A stretch of 64,000 bases of DNA from Ga0077527 sp964533495 (GCA_964533495.1 CAZHJU010000010.1:1-64000), one strand, 5' to 3'. Shown: positions 33,483-43,977, counted from the first letter of the stretch. Numbers and translations: made by a program. Notes: generated by a model not told the origin, from the letters alone.

Positions 33483-34732
33483 GCGGGCGGAACGGCCTGG
33501 CGGCAATGCCCGCGGCGCTCGACATCGAAGGCCTGCGCCGCGATTTCCCCATCCTCGACCTGAAGGTCGACAGCAAGTCGTTGATTTTCCTGGATAATGC
33601 GGCGTCCAGCCAGATGCCGCGGCAGGTCATGGCGCGCTGGGTGAAATACCGTTCGGAGCAGCATGCCAACATCCACCGCGCGGTGCATTACCTCTCCGAG
33701 ACGGCCACCGCCGAATACGAGAAGGCGCGGCACAAGGTGCAGGCCTTCATCAATGCCGCCGAGCCGCGCGAGTGCATTTTCACCAGCGGCACCACCGACG
33801 GCATCAATCTGGTGGCCCACGGCTATGGCCGCAAGTTTTTCCAGGCGGGCGACGAAATCATCCTGACCACGCTGGAGCACCATTCCAACATCGTGCCCTG
33901 GCAGATGGTCGCCGAAGAGAAGGGCGCGACCATCCGCGTCGTGCCGGTCAACGACCGCGGCGAACTGCTGGTCGACGAATACCGGAAACTGTTCTCCCCG
34001 AAGACGAAGTTCGTCGCGCTGACCCATGTCTCGAACGCGCTGGGCACGATCACGCCGGTCCGGGAAATGATCGCCATCGCGCATGAGCACGGCGTGCCGG
34101 TGCTGGTCGACGGCGCGCAGGCGGCGCCGCACCTGAAGGTCGACGTGCAGGCGCTGGACTGCGATTTCTACGCCTTTTCCGGCCACAAGCTCTGCGGCCC
34201 GACCGGCATCGGCGTCCTCTACGGCAAGGCGGCGCTGCTGGAGAAGATGCAGCCCTTCAAGGGCGGCGGCGACATGATCCTGTCCGTCACTTTCGAGAAA
34301 ACCACCTACGCGCCGATCCCCGCCAAGTTCGAGGCCGGCACGCCGCCGATCGGCGAGGCGATCACGCTCGGCGCGGCGATCGATTACCTGACCGGCATCG
34401 GCATCGAGCGCATCGCGGCCCATGAAACCGACCTGCTCGATTACGCCACCGACCGCTTCAACCGCCTGAAGGGCGTGCGCCTGATCGGCACCGCCGAGAA
34501 AAAGGCCGCCGTGCTGTCCTTTGCCGTCGAAGGCGTGCATCCGCACGACGTCGGCTCGCTGCTCAACGACGACGGCGTGGCGATCCGCACCGGCCACCAT
34601 TGCGCGCAGCCGGTGATGCAGCGCTTCAGGGTGCCGGCGACCTGTCGCGCGTCCTTCGCCTTCTACAACACCACGGCCGAGGTCGACGCGCTGGTCGAAT
34701 CGATCGGCCGCGTGCAGAAACTGTTTGCCTGA
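33479..34732 (+). CDS. sufS: Cysteine desulfurase SufS
   Basis: Group II PLP desulfurase. 417 aa. FLDNAASSQMP start, PLP lysine in YAFSGHKLCGPTGIGVLYG, and active-site cysteine in RTGHHCAQPVMQRF. ATG 33479 lies in the ATGA overlap with sufD. It is paired with the SufU gene immediately after, which in other bacteria accepts its persulfide sulfur. Confidence 0.96.
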   Translation: MSGRNGLAAMPAALDIEGLRRDFPILDLKVDSKSLIFLDNAASSQMPRQVMARWVKYRSEQHANIHRAVHYLSETATAEYEKARHKVQAFINAAEPRECIFTSGTTDGINLVAHGYGRKFFQAGDEIILTTLEHHSNIVPWQMVAEEKGATIRVVPVNDRGELLVDEYRKLFSPKTKFVALTHVSNALGTITPVREMIAIAHEHGVPVLVDGAQAAPHLKVDVQALDCDFYAFSGHKLCGPTGIGVLYGKAALLEKMQPFKGGGDMILSVTFEKTTYAPIPAKFEAGTPPIGEAITLGAAIDYLTGIGIERIAAHETDLLDYATDRFNRLKGVRLIGTAEKKAAVLSFAVEGVHPHDVGSLLNDDGVAIRTGHHCAQPVMQRFRVPATCRASFAFYNTTAEVDALVESIGRVQKLFA

Positions 34733-34756
34733 AACTGTTTGTCTTAAATACAAGCC

Positions 34757-35200
34757 ATGGACAGCCGCCAGCTTTACCAGGAGATGATCCTGGAGCACAA
34801 CAGGAAACCCCGCAACTGGGGCCTGCTCGCGGACGCGACGCACAAGGCCGAGGGCCTCAACCCGCTGTGCGGCGACCACATCCACCTGTCGCTGAAACTG
34901 AACGGCGGGCAGGTCGAAGCCGTCGGTTTCGAGGGCGAGGCCTGCGCGATCTGCAAGGCCTCGGCTTCGATGATGACCGCCGCGGTCAAGGGCAAGACCC
35001 GGGCCGACGCCGAGGTCATGGTGCAGGAATTCCGCGACATGACCACCGGCAAGCTCGATCCGGCCGGACCGCACCACCTCGGCCGCCTGACGGTGTTCGC
35101 CGGCGTGCGCGACCTGCCGACGCGGGTCAAGTGCGCGATCCTGCCCTGGCACACGCTGCACGCCGCGTTTGCCGGCGCCGACACCGCTTCCACCGAATAG
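34757..35200 (+). CDS. sufU: SufU-type sulfur-transfer/scaffold protein
   Basis: 147 aa IscU-fold protein with the SufU pattern: NPLCGDH, GEACAICKASASMM and VKCAILPWHTL, giving the three conserved cysteines plus the zinc-site aspartate. The insertion between the second and third cysteine distinguishes SufU from IscU. It lies 24 nt after sufS. SufU zinc proteins relay persulfide sulfur from SufS. Confidence 0.93.
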   Translation: MDSRQLYQEMILEHNRKPRNWGLLADATHKAEGLNPLCGDHIHLSLKLNGGQVEAVGFEGEACAICKASASMMTAAVKGKTRADAEVMVQEFRDMTTGKLDPAGPHHLGRLTVFAGVRDLPTRVKCAILPWHTLHAAFAGADTASTE

Positions 35201-35236
35201 GACTGGGTCTTGAATTTTCTCCGATCCGATGGATTG

Positions 35237-35298
35237 CCCCTCACCCCCGGCCCCTCTGCTACGCGGCAAGTGTTCCCTTGTCCCGAAGGGCGAGGGGA
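35237..35298. repeat. C-rich/G-rich dispersed repeat between sufU and nfu
   Basis: CCCCTCACCCCCGGCCCCTC followed after about 30 nt by GGGCGAGGGGA, a short imperfect inverted repeat of the CCCCTCACCC family. The same kind of unit occurs at 48364-48403. Both are intergenic. Confidence 0.6.
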
Positions 35299-35353
35299 AA
35301 TGTTTGCATGCGAACGGTCTGATGACCGTCCGCAAGATTGATTTGCCCTGCCC

Positions 35354-35920
35354 ATGCCGAAAATCGCCGAAATCGAACCGACGCCCAATCCCAACGCGAT
35401 GAAATTCATCCTGCGGGAGCCGCTGACCTGGGGCATCACGCGCTCGTACGACAAGCCCGGGCAGGCGGTGGGCGATCCGCTGGCGATGGCGCTGTTCGAC
35501 ATCGAGCATGTCACCAACGTGTTCTACGTCGATCACTGGATCACCGTGACCCAGGACGGCGGCGCCGACTGGCAGGAACTGATGCGCAAGCTGGCGGTGC
35601 CGATCCGCGACGCGCCCTCGGCCGACGCGCAGTCGGCGCAGCTTGCGGAGCAGGCGGGCGAGGAACTCGATCCGGAGAAACTGAGCCCGGAAGACCGCGA
35701 CCGCCTCGACCGCATCAACGCCGCGCTCGACGAACAGGTGCGGCCGTACCTGCAGAACGACGGCGGCGACCTGTACGTGGTCGGTCTCGAAGGCAACCGG
35801 CTGTCGGTGCATTACCAGGGCGCCTGCGGCAGTTGCCCGAGCTCGCTGTCGGGCACGCTGGCCGGCATCGAAAGCCTGGTGCGTCAGATCGAGCCCGACC
35901 TCGAAGTCGTCGCGGTGTAG
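35354..35920 (+). CDS. Nfu-type Fe-S carrier protein
   Basis: 188 aa. An Nfu N-terminal domain (EIEPTPNPNAMKFILREPL, FDIEHVTNVFYVDHWITVTQ) is joined by an acidic linker to a NifU-like C-terminal domain with the cluster-binding CxxC in GACGSCPSS. This is the layout of mitochondrial NFU1, unlike E. coli NfuA, whose N-terminal domain is A-type. It follows sufU after a repeat-filled 153-nt gap and ends 3 nt before the Rieske gene. Confidence 0.9.
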   Translation: MPKIAEIEPTPNPNAMKFILREPLTWGITRSYDKPGQAVGDPLAMALFDIEHVTNVFYVDHWITVTQDGGADWQELMRKLAVPIRDAPSADAQSAQLAEQAGEELDPEKLSPEDRDRLDRINAALDEQVRPYLQNDGGDLYVVGLEGNRLSVHYQGACGSCPSSLSGTLAGIESLVRQIEPDLEVVAV

Positions 35921-35923
35921 GCG

Positions 35924-36244
35924 ATGGCGGACTGGATCACCGTCGCCGCGGCCGGCGAAATCGCTCCCGGTGCCTGCAAGGTCGCCGACGTCGACGGCGT
36001 CGCCGTCGCGGTGTTCAACATCGGCGGCGAATATTTCGCGATCGAGGACGTCTGCACCCACGACGGCGGCGAACTGGCGAGTGGCCAGCTCGACGGCGAC
36101 CAGGTGGTCTGCCCGCGCCACGGCGCGCGTTTCTGCGTGCGCACCGGCGACGCCCTGTCGGCGCCGGCCTACGAGCCGACCGCGAAATTTCCGCTGCGCA
36201 TCGAGGACGGCCTCATTCAGGTGCGCGACGACCGCTGGGAATGA
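35924..36244 (+). CDS. Rieske-type [2Fe-2S] ferredoxin
   Basis: 106 aa soluble Rieske protein: EDVCTHDGGELA (CxH) and VVCPRHGARFCV (CxxH) bind the cluster. Similar small Rieske proteins serve as ferredoxin subunits of ring-hydroxylating dioxygenases, but one at the end of a suf cluster is more likely an electron donor for cluster assembly or an auxiliary Suf component. It starts 3 nt after nfu, so it is in the same transcript. Confidence 0.93.
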   Translation: MADWITVAAAGEIAPGACKVADVDGVAVAVFNIGGEYFAIEDVCTHDGGELASGQLDGDQVVCPRHGARFCVRTGDALSAPAYEPTAKFPLRIEDGLIQVRDDRWE

Positions 36245-36256
36245 AAGGGCAACGAT

Positions 36257-36330
36257 GAGCGATGAACGATGAGTGATGAGCGGAACTTCAAAATGACCGG
36301 GTTTTGCTCATCACTCATCGTTCATCGCTC
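36257..36330. repeat. Perfect 25-bp inverted repeat
   Basis: The arms 36257-36281 and 36306-36330 are exact reverse complements with a 24-nt spacer. They lie between the Rieske gene and the membrane-hydrolase gene. There is no T-run after either arm. Part of an arm recurs at 13287-13302, so it is a dispersed repeat, not just a terminator. Confidence 0.85.
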
Positions 36331-36342
36331 CGCGCTGCCGCC

Positions 36343-37389
36343 ATGGACACCCTGACCCACGCGCTGTCCGGCGCGCTGCTGGCCCGCGCCACCGCGGGCC
36401 TCGAAAAACCCGCGCTGCCGCTGGGCCGCCGCGTCGCCGTCGGCGCGCTGGTGGCGGCGTTTCCGGACATCGACATCGTCGCGTCGTGGATTTCGCCGCT
36501 GGCCTATCTCTATCATCACCGCGGCATCACGCACTCGCTGGCGATGCTGCCGCTGTGGACGATTCTGCTGTCGCTGGTCTTCGCGCTGCTCTGGCGCAAG
36601 GGGCCGGGCTGGAAAACCTACGCGCCGGTGGTCGTGCTGTCGCTGGCCGCGCACATCGCCGGCGACTGGATCACCAATTTCGGCACGATGATCTTCGCGC
36701 CGTTTTCGGACTGGCGGATGGGGCTCGGCACGACCTTCATCATCGACCTCTGGTTCAGCGGCATCATCGTCGCCGGCCTGCTGGCGTCCCTGCTCTGGCG
36801 GCGTTCGCGCTGGCCGGCGGTCGCCGGCCTGGCGCTGCTGGTCGCCTATGTCGGCCTGCAGTACGCGTCATTGCAGCAGGTGGTCGATTTCGGCGAGCGC
36901 CATGCGCGGGCCGCCGGCATCCGCGCGGTGGCGGTGACCGCGCTGCCGCGGCCGGTGTCGCCCTTCAACTGGATGGTGGTCGTCGAGGACGACGCGGGGT
37001 ACCACTACAGCCACGTCAACGTCCGGCGCGACCGGCTGCTGTCCGCCGGTCCCGAAGCGGGCCTCGTCGCGCGGCTCGACGCTGTCTACCGGCCACTCGA
37101 CCAGGCCGTCTGGGAATACAGCCCGCGCTTCGGCAACGGCGGCGAACGCGCCGCGGTGCGTGCCGTGTTCGGGCATCCGGATTTCGCGTTTTTCCGCTGG
37201 TTCTCCGCCTATCCGGTGCTGCACCAGATCGATGACGCGGATGACCGGCTCTGCGTCTGGTTCAAGGACCTGCGTTTCCTGACGCCGGGCCGCGACGGCT
37301 TTTCCTTCATCTACGGCCTGTGCGGCGAGTCCGCCGGGCCGATGCGGCCCTATGGTCTCGGAGATGGCGGCCGCTTCCCCGTTTACTGA
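36343..37389 (+). CDS. Membrane-bound metal-dependent hydrolase-like protein (YdjM/DUF457 type)
   Basis: 348 aa from ATG 36343 (MDTLTHALSGALLARA). The N-terminal half has four or five membrane segments with the family motifs MDTLTHAL, FPDIDIVASW, YHHRGITHS and HIAGDWITNFG, whose His/Asp residues form the putative metal site. The C-terminal half (from about residue 195) is a soluble domain. E. coli YdjM belongs to this family and is LexA-regulated; no SOS box was recognised here. The biochemical activity is not established. Confidence 0.85.
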   Translation: MDTLTHALSGALLARATAGLEKPALPLGRRVAVGALVAAFPDIDIVASWISPLAYLYHHRGITHSLAMLPLWTILLSLVFALLWRKGPGWKTYAPVVVLSLAAHIAGDWITNFGTMIFAPFSDWRMGLGTTFIIDLWFSGIIVAGLLASLLWRRSRWPAVAGLALLVAYVGLQYASLQQVVDFGERHARAAGIRAVAVTALPRPVSPFNWMVVVEDDAGYHYSHVNVRRDRLLSAGPEAGLVARLDAVYRPLDQAVWEYSPRFGNGGERAAVRAVFGHPDFAFFRWFSAYPVLHQIDDADDRLCVWFKDLRFLTPGRDGFSFIYGLCGESAGPMRPYGLGDGGRFPVY

Positions 37390-37443
37390 GCGGATTGCGG
37401 CCGTGTACTGAATCCGGTTGGCATGAATTGCCGTAAAATCATT

Positions 37444-37463
37444 AAGTATTTGATTTTATTGAT
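37444..37463 (+). repeat. AT-rich dispersed element abutting the serB stop
   Basis: AAGTATTTGATTTTATTGAT, identical to 27721-27740. It ends 3 nt from the serB stop codon (37467-37469 on the minus strand) and lies in the gap to the convergent membrane-hydrolase gene. Confidence 0.85.
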
Positions 37464-37466
37464 GTT

Positions 37467-38309
37467 TTAGTCGTTCTCTGCGGACAGCAGCCAGGGCAGG
37501 GCATCGAGCCCGCTGTGGTTGATCGCATAGGTCGTCTGCCCGCTCACCACCGGCTTGGCGTGGTAGGCGAAGCTGACGCCGCACTCGGCCATGAACTTCA
37601 GGTCGTTGGCGCCGTCGCCGATGCCGGCGATCTGTTCCTGTTGCAGTCCGAGTTCGCCCGCGACCCGCAGCAGCGCCGCGCGCTTGGCGTCGGCGTTGAC
37701 GATGCCGCCCGTCACATGGCCGGTCAGCTTGCCGCCGGCGATTTCCAGCACGTTGGAATGCGTGTAGTCGAGCCGCACGCGCGACTTCAGGCGGTCGGTC
37801 ATGAAGGTGAAGCCGCCGGACACCAGCAGCGTCCTGATCCCGGCCCCGCGCACCGTCTCCAGCATGCGTTCCGCGCCGGGTGAAAACTGCAGCCGCTCGT
37901 TGTAGACCCGCTGCAATGCCGATTCGTCGAGCCCCTTCAGCAGCGCCAGCCGTTCGCGCAGGCTCTGGTCGTATTCGATTTCGCCGCGCATCGCGCGTTC
38001 GGTGATTTTGGCGACTTCCGGCTTGATGCCGACCATGTCGGCCAGCTCGTCGATGGTCTCCATCGTGATCAGCGTCGAATCCATGTCCATCACCAGCAGG
38101 CGGAAATCGCCGAGCCGGCGGCCCTCCGGCACGAAGCCGTGGTCGAGTTTCGCGCCGGCGCAGAGTTTGGCGATGCCGGCGGCGGGCCGCGCGCCGCGCA
38201 GCCGGAAGGCGGTGCCGGAGAGGCGGTCGATGGCGGCGGCGCCCGACAGTTTCGCCAGCGCCTTGAGGTCGCGCGTTTCGACGTCCGCGCCCTGGATCAC
38301 GAGATGCAT
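37467..38309 (-). CDS. serB: Phosphoserine phosphatase
   Basis: Last step of serine synthesis. 280 aa HAD phosphatase: nucleophile motif LVMDMDSTLI, motif II VSGGFTF, motif III lysine region and GIGDGANDLKFM. The roughly 80-residue N-terminal part is an ACT-like regulatory region with weak conservation, as usual. It is monocistronic here. Confidence 0.95.
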   Translation of the reverse strand: MHLVIQGADVETRDLKALAKLSGAAAIDRLSGTAFRLRGARPAAGIAKLCAGAKLDHGFVPEGRRLGDFRLLVMDMDSTLITMETIDELADMVGIKPEVAKITERAMRGEIEYDQSLRERLALLKGLDESALQRVYNERLQFSPGAERMLETVRGAGIRTLLVSGGFTFMTDRLKSRVRLDYTHSNVLEIAGGKLTGHVTGGIVNADAKRAALLRVAGELGLQQEQIAGIGDGANDLKFMAECGVSFAYHAKPVVSGQTTYAINHSGLDALPWLLSAEND

Positions 38310-38397
38310 GGGAGGTTCCGGAAAAAGGAGCGGCGATTATAACGAAGGCATCGCCGCCAGCCGCGGCCTTGGGACGAGTGATTCAGGACGCAGCGAT

Positions 38398-39201
38398 TCA
38401 GGGCGCGGTGATCCACGCCGCGATGCGGCCGACGACCTCGCGCTCGATGCCGTTGAAGCCGTGATGGGCGCGCGCCTGGCAGGGATCGCCCTCGCTGATG
38501 CCGCCCTCGAACACCATCAGTTCCTTGCGCGATGGCGCGGTCAGGCGCTCCATCAGCCGCGGCACGTCGCTGAACAGGCAGACGCGGCAGGCGTCCTCGC
38601 GATGGTGCGCGACCAGCACCGGGATGCGGATGCGGTCCAGCGCCATCTCCGGCACCGCGCGGCTGCGCGGGTCGTTGACCACGGTGGCGGTCAGCACGAT
38701 GCCGTCGGGCCCGCCGAAGGCCAGCGGCAGCTGCGTCGCGACCCAGGCGGCGGACTGCGTGCCGCGGCTGGTGCCGACCAGCCACACCGGAATCTTCGCC
38801 TGCTGCCGCAGCCAGGCGATCACGGCGTCGACATCGGCGACATGCTCCACGGTCTGGCGGCGACCGGACAGGAAGGGATGGGACTGCCGGTCCGACGGCG
38901 CGTCGATGACCACCGTGGTCAGCCCCTGTTCGGCGAACAACTGGCGCGAACGGATCAGGAAGTTGCCGGCCAGTTTCGGGATGCGGCCGTCGGGTTCCAG
39001 CATCAGGCCGCCGTCGCCGCCAGCGAACAGGATCACCGCGGCCTTCGGTTTTTCCGGCGCGATGACGAGGATGCGCTGGGTGACGCCGGGGCGCGAGGGC
39101 AGGTCGACGACGCGTGACGATTGCGCCGCGGCAGCGACGGCGGCCAGGCACAGCAGCAGGGCGCCGAGCATGGCGGGCAGGACTGCCGCTTTTTTTGCCA
39201 T
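38398..39201 (-). CDS. Secreted alpha/beta hydrolase
   Basis: 267 aa with a Sec signal peptide (MAKKAAVLPAMLGALLLCL, cleavage near AAA-QS). Alpha/beta hydrolase fold with nucleophile elbow GTSRGTQ, an acid in the DAPSDR/HREDACR region and a C-terminal histidine candidate ARAHHGFNG. Substrate unknown. The gene starts 33 nt after the next gene on the same strand, so the two may be co-transcribed. Confidence 0.82.
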   Translation of the reverse strand: MAKKAAVLPAMLGALLLCLAAVAAAAQSSRVVDLPSRPGVTQRILVIAPEKPKAAVILFAGGDGGLMLEPDGRIPKLAGNFLIRSRQLFAEQGLTTVVIDAPSDRQSHPFLSGRRQTVEHVADVDAVIAWLRQQAKIPVWLVGTSRGTQSAAWVATQLPLAFGGPDGIVLTATVVNDPRSRAVPEMALDRIRIPVLVAHHREDACRVCLFSDVPRLMERLTAPSRKELMVFEGGISEGDPCQARAHHGFNGIEREVVGRIAAWITAP

Positions 39202-39234
39202 GTCGGTGATGCCGCCGTTCCTGTCGTTGCCGCT

Positions 39235-39840
39235 TCAGCGCGAGGGGCGCGCTTCCGGATTCGGCTGCATGCCCAGCGCGTTGTTGATGCGGTTGTTCGA
39301 GTTGTAGATCGCGACCACCTGGATCGCCTCGAAAATCTCCGCTTCCCCGAACCCCGCGGCGCGCAGCCCGCCCATCAGCGTGGCGTCGACGTCGGCCGGG
39401 TGCAGCGTGAGCTTCGACGCGAAATCCGCGAGGGCATGATGCCGCGGCGACAGGCCGGCGCGGCGCCAGGCGAGGCACAGGGTATCGACCAGATGCGGGT
39501 CCATGCCGTATTTCTTCAGTGCCGACGAATGCGACAGGATGCACACCTCGCAGCGGTTCTCGACGCTGCTCACCAGCGCCAGCAGCTCGCGCTCCAGCGG
39601 CGGCAGGTGGCCGTCGGGCGAGCGCATCAGCCGGTCCATGTAGCCCTGGTACAGCGCCAGCCGTCCGGGGCCGAAGGGCAGCCTCAGGAAGTTGCGCACA
39701 TAGCCCAGGCGCTGTTGGCTTTGCTGCTGCAGCTCGAGCACCGCGGGCTCGGGCTTCGCGGGCGCGGCGAGCCGCAGCCAGGAAAAGCGCCCGGCCTTGC
39801 CCGGTTTCGGTGTAGCGGTCTTTTTCGTGGTCTTGCTCAT
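39235..39840 (-). CDS. AhpD/CMD-family peroxidase-related protein
   Basis: 201 aa. The carboxymuconolactone decarboxylase/AhpD signature is NRCEVCILSHSSALKKYG, with the CxxC pair and following histidine that carry peroxidase activity in AhpD. An N-terminal basic extension (MSKTTKKTATPKPGKAGR) is not typical. It belongs to the peroxidase-related CMD branch. It lies 31 nt downstream of the Bug receptor gene and upstream of the hydrolase gene on the same strand. Confidence 0.85.
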   Translation of the reverse strand: MSKTTKKTATPKPGKAGRFSWLRLAAPAKPEPAVLELQQQSQQRLGYVRNFLRLPFGPGRLALYQGYMDRLMRSPDGHLPPLERELLALVSSVENRCEVCILSHSSALKKYGMDPHLVDTLCLAWRRAGLSPRHHALADFASKLTLHPADVDATLMGGLRAAGFGEAEIFEAIQVVAIYNSNNRINNALGMQPNPEARPSR

Positions 39841-39871
39841 GAATATTCTCCGGTGTCGACGGTGCCGCGCA

Positions 39872-40852
39872 TCACTCGGGCTGGATGCCCGCGGCGCGCG
39901 CGACCTTGATCCATTTCTCGATTTCGCTGCGGGTGAACCGGTCGTATTCCTCGGGCGTGCTGCCGGCCGGGTCGGCGCCTTCGCCCGACAGACGCTCGCG
40001 CGCCGCGGGATCCGACAGCGCCGTTTTCAGCGCGCCGAGCACGCGGTCGATCGCCGGGCGCGGCGTGCCGGCCGGGGCGAACAGGCCGAAGCCCGCGGTG
40101 ACGACGAAGCCCGGCACGCCGGACTCGATCATGGTCGGCACGTCGGCCGCGGCGGGCGAACGTTTCTCGCCGCCCTGCGCGATCATGCGCAGCCTGCCTG
40201 CGCGCGACTGGCCGATGATCGCCGGCATGCTGCTGATCAGCAGTTCGACGTGGCCGGCCATGGTGTCGGTCAGCGCCGGGCCGGCGCCCTTGTACGGCAC
40301 GTGGGTCATCCTGATCTGCGCCACCGAGCCCAGCAGCTCGGCCGACAGGTGGCCGATGCTGCCGCGGCCCGCGCTGCCGTAATTGAGCTGGCCGGGTTTC
40401 GACTTCGCCAGCGCGATCAGCTGCTTCGCGTTTTTCACCGGCAGCGAGGGATGCACGACGATCGCGCTCGGCACGTCGGCGACCTTGGAAATCGCGGCGA
40501 AACTCTTCACCGGATCGAAGGGCAGTTTTTTCACCATCGCCGGGTTGATCACGTGCGCCGCCGACACCATCAGCAGCGTGTAGCCGTCGGGCGGCGACTT
40601 CGCCGCCATGTCGGTGCCGAGCATGCTGCCGGCGCCGCCGCGGTTGTCGATGATGATCTGCTGGCCGAGCGCCTTCGCCATGCCCGGCACGACGATGCGC
40701 GCGATGATGTCGGTGTTGCCGCCCGGCGCGAAGGGCACGATCATGCGCACGGTCTTGTTCGGATAAGTCTGCGCCAGTGCGTTGCCGGCAAAGCCGGACA
40801 GCGCCAGGGAAAGCAGGGTGCAGATTGCGGTCTGGGTGCGTTTCGTTTTCAT
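39872..40852 (-). CDS. Bug/TctC-type tripartite tricarboxylate transporter receptor
   Basis: Periplasmic solute receptor of the Bug family, expanded in Burkholderiales. About 326 aa. Signal peptide (MKTKRTQTAICTLLSLALSG, cleavage after NALA), VRMIVPFAPGGNTDIIAR, YGSAGRGSIGHL and VPYKGAGPALTD. The ATG at 40852 is chosen because GAGGAG lies 6 nt upstream; an adjacent ATG at 40855 is also possible. No TctAB permease genes are in the window, as is usual for orphan Bug receptors. It is divergent from an SDR gene. The ligand cannot be predicted. Confidence 0.92.
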   Translation of the reverse strand: MKTKRTQTAICTLLSLALSGFAGNALAQTYPNKTVRMIVPFAPGGNTDIIARIVVPGMAKALGQQIIIDNRGGAGSMLGTDMAAKSPPDGYTLLMVSAAHVINPAMVKKLPFDPVKSFAAISKVADVPSAIVVHPSLPVKNAKQLIALAKSKPGQLNYGSAGRGSIGHLSAELLGSVAQIRMTHVPYKGAGPALTDTMAGHVELLISSMPAIIGQSRAGRLRMIAQGGEKRSPAAADVPTMIESGVPGFVVTAGFGLFAPAGTPRPAIDRVLGALKTALSDPAARERLSGEGADPAGSTPEEYDRFTRSEIEKWIKVARAAGIQPE

Positions 40853-40982
40853 CATCGTCTCCTCGGTTGTCGTCATGCCCGGCGCCGCTGGCCGGTTTTT
40901 TTCTGCCTGGGTCGTCATGCTAGCATCAGCATTCGCTAATATCTTGATCCAACGCAGGCAAACTTCAAAGGATAGTCAACAT

Positions 40983-41762
40983 ATGGACCTCGGAATCAGG
41001 GGCAGGACCGCGCTGGTCTGCGCGGCGAGCAAGGGACTGGGACGCGCCTGCGCGATGTCGCTGGCGCGCGAAGGCGCCGACGTCACGATCCTCGCGCGCG
41101 GCCGCGAGGCGCTGGAAAAAACCGCGGAGGACATCCGCAAGGCCTCCGGCGTGAAGGTGACCGCGCTCGTCGCCGACATCACTACGCCCGAAGGCCGCGC
41201 CGCGGCGCTCGCCGCCTGCCCGCAGCCGGACATCCTGGTCAACAACGCCGGCGGCCCGCCGCCCGGCGATTTCCGCAACTGGAGCCGCGAAGACTGGATC
41301 AAGGCGGTGGACGCCAACATGCTGACGCCGATCGAGCTGATCAAGGCCACGGTCGACGGCATGATCGCGCGCAAGTTCGGCCGCATCGTCAACATCACCT
41401 CGAACTCGGTGAAGGCGCCGATCGAGGAACTCGGCCTGTCGAACGCCGCGCGCTCGGGCCTCACCGGCTTCGTCGCCGGACTCGCGCGCAAGACCGTGCG
41501 CCACAACGTCACCATCAACAACATCCTGCCCGGCCAGTTCATGACCGACCGCCTGAAGACGCGGCTGACGGTCAACGCGAAGGAGGCGGGCGTGACGCTG
41601 GAGCAGTATCTCGACAAGCGCAGCCAGGTGATTCCCGCCTGCCGTTTTGGCGACCCCAACGAGTTCGGCGAGCTCTGCGCCTATGTCTGCAGCGCGCAGG
41701 CGGCCTTCATCACCGGGCAGAACTTCCTGATCGACGGCGGCACCTACCCCGGCACCTACTGA
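40983..41762 (+). CDS. SDR-family protein lacking the usual Tyr-Lys pair
   Basis: 259 aa Rossmann-fold protein. The nucleotide-binding loop is CAASKGLGRA, followed by DILVNNAGGPPPGDF and a C-terminal FITGQNFLIDGGTYPG. Where classic SDRs have YxxxK, this one reads GLSNAARSGL, with no Tyr or Lys at the aligned positions, so it may use other residues or have a non-redox role. The upstream AAGGATAG is a ribosome-binding site for ATG 40983. It is divergent from the Bug receptor, so both may share a regulated region. Confidence 0.9.
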   Translation: MDLGIRGRTALVCAASKGLGRACAMSLAREGADVTILARGREALEKTAEDIRKASGVKVTALVADITTPEGRAAALAACPQPDILVNNAGGPPPGDFRNWSREDWIKAVDANMLTPIELIKATVDGMIARKFGRIVNITSNSVKAPIEELGLSNAARSGLTGFVAGLARKTVRHNVTINNILPGQFMTDRLKTRLTVNAKEAGVTLEQYLDKRSQVIPACRFGDPNEFGELCAYVCSAQAAFITGQNFLIDGGTYPGTY

Positions 41763-41783
41763 CCTGCCGGGTTCGCGCTGCGC

Positions 41784-42116
41784 TCAGGCCGGGCGTGGCG
41801 CGAACATGATGATCGCCATGCCGGCGATGGCGACAGTGCCGCCGGCCAGGTCCCAGGCCGTCGGCCGGATGCCGTCGACGGCCCACAGCCAGAAGAGCGC
41901 GGTGGCGACATAGACGCCGCCGTACGCGGCATAGACGCGGCCGGCCGCCGCCGGGTGCAGCGTCAGCAGCCAGGCGAACAGCGCCAGCGACACGGCGGCC
42001 GGCAGCAGCACCCAGGCCGGCGCGCCCTTGTGCAGCCACAGGTACGGCAGGTAGCAGCCGATGATTTCGGCGATCGCGGTGGCGACGAACAGGCCCAGCG
42101 TCTTCAGTTCGAACAT
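41784..42116 (-). CDS. YnfA-family membrane protein
   Basis: 110 aa with four predicted transmembrane helices, the YnfA (UPF0060) pattern: AIAEIIGCYLPYLWL, LTLHPAAAGRVYAAYGGVYV and DGIRPTAWDLAGG. Related to small multidrug-resistance-type folds; its transport function is not established. Convergent with the SDR gene. Confidence 0.9.
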   Translation of the reverse strand: MFELKTLGLFVATAIAEIIGCYLPYLWLHKGAPAWVLLPAAVSLALFAWLLTLHPAAAGRVYAAYGGVYVATALFWLWAVDGIRPTAWDLAGGTVAIAGMAIIMFAPRPA

Positions 42117-42261
42117 GGTTCAGCCTTCCTTGCGGCATCGATCAATGGTTTCGCAGGCGCGTTCGGCGATCGCATCGTCCATCGGGCAGCCCACGGCCTG
42201 CGTGAGTTCCGGCGGCGCGCTGTGTTCATGCCTGCATTCTACTGCGCCAGTCTTAATCTAT

Positions 42262-42301
42262 AAGTATTTGATTCTATTGATAAATTTATCGCTGATATAA
42301 T
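42262..42301 (+). promoter_or_regulatory. prfC promoter region built on an AT-rich element
   Basis: 42262-42281 is AAGTATTTGATTCTATTGAT, one mismatch from the dispersed 20-nt core. A perfect -10, TATAAT, is at 42296-42301, 54 nt before the prfC start. The best -35-like hexamers (TTGATT at 42268, TTGATA at 42277) lie inside the element but at 22- and 13-nt spacing, so the element may act as an UP-like AT-rich segment rather than provide a standard -35. Confidence 0.5.
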
Positions 42302-42354
42302 GCGCGCCGCGATACGCCCGCCGCATGGTGCGCGGGCTTCCATGCAGGGTATCC

Positions 42355-43968
<1,614 letters not shown>

Positions 43969-43977
43969 CCCCGGCAC

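Noticed and set aside
33383..36121. Open frame of about 900 codons on the minus strand opposite sufS, sufU and nfu
   Set aside because: Antisense shadow of three conserved genes; composition and lack of motifs show it is not coding.
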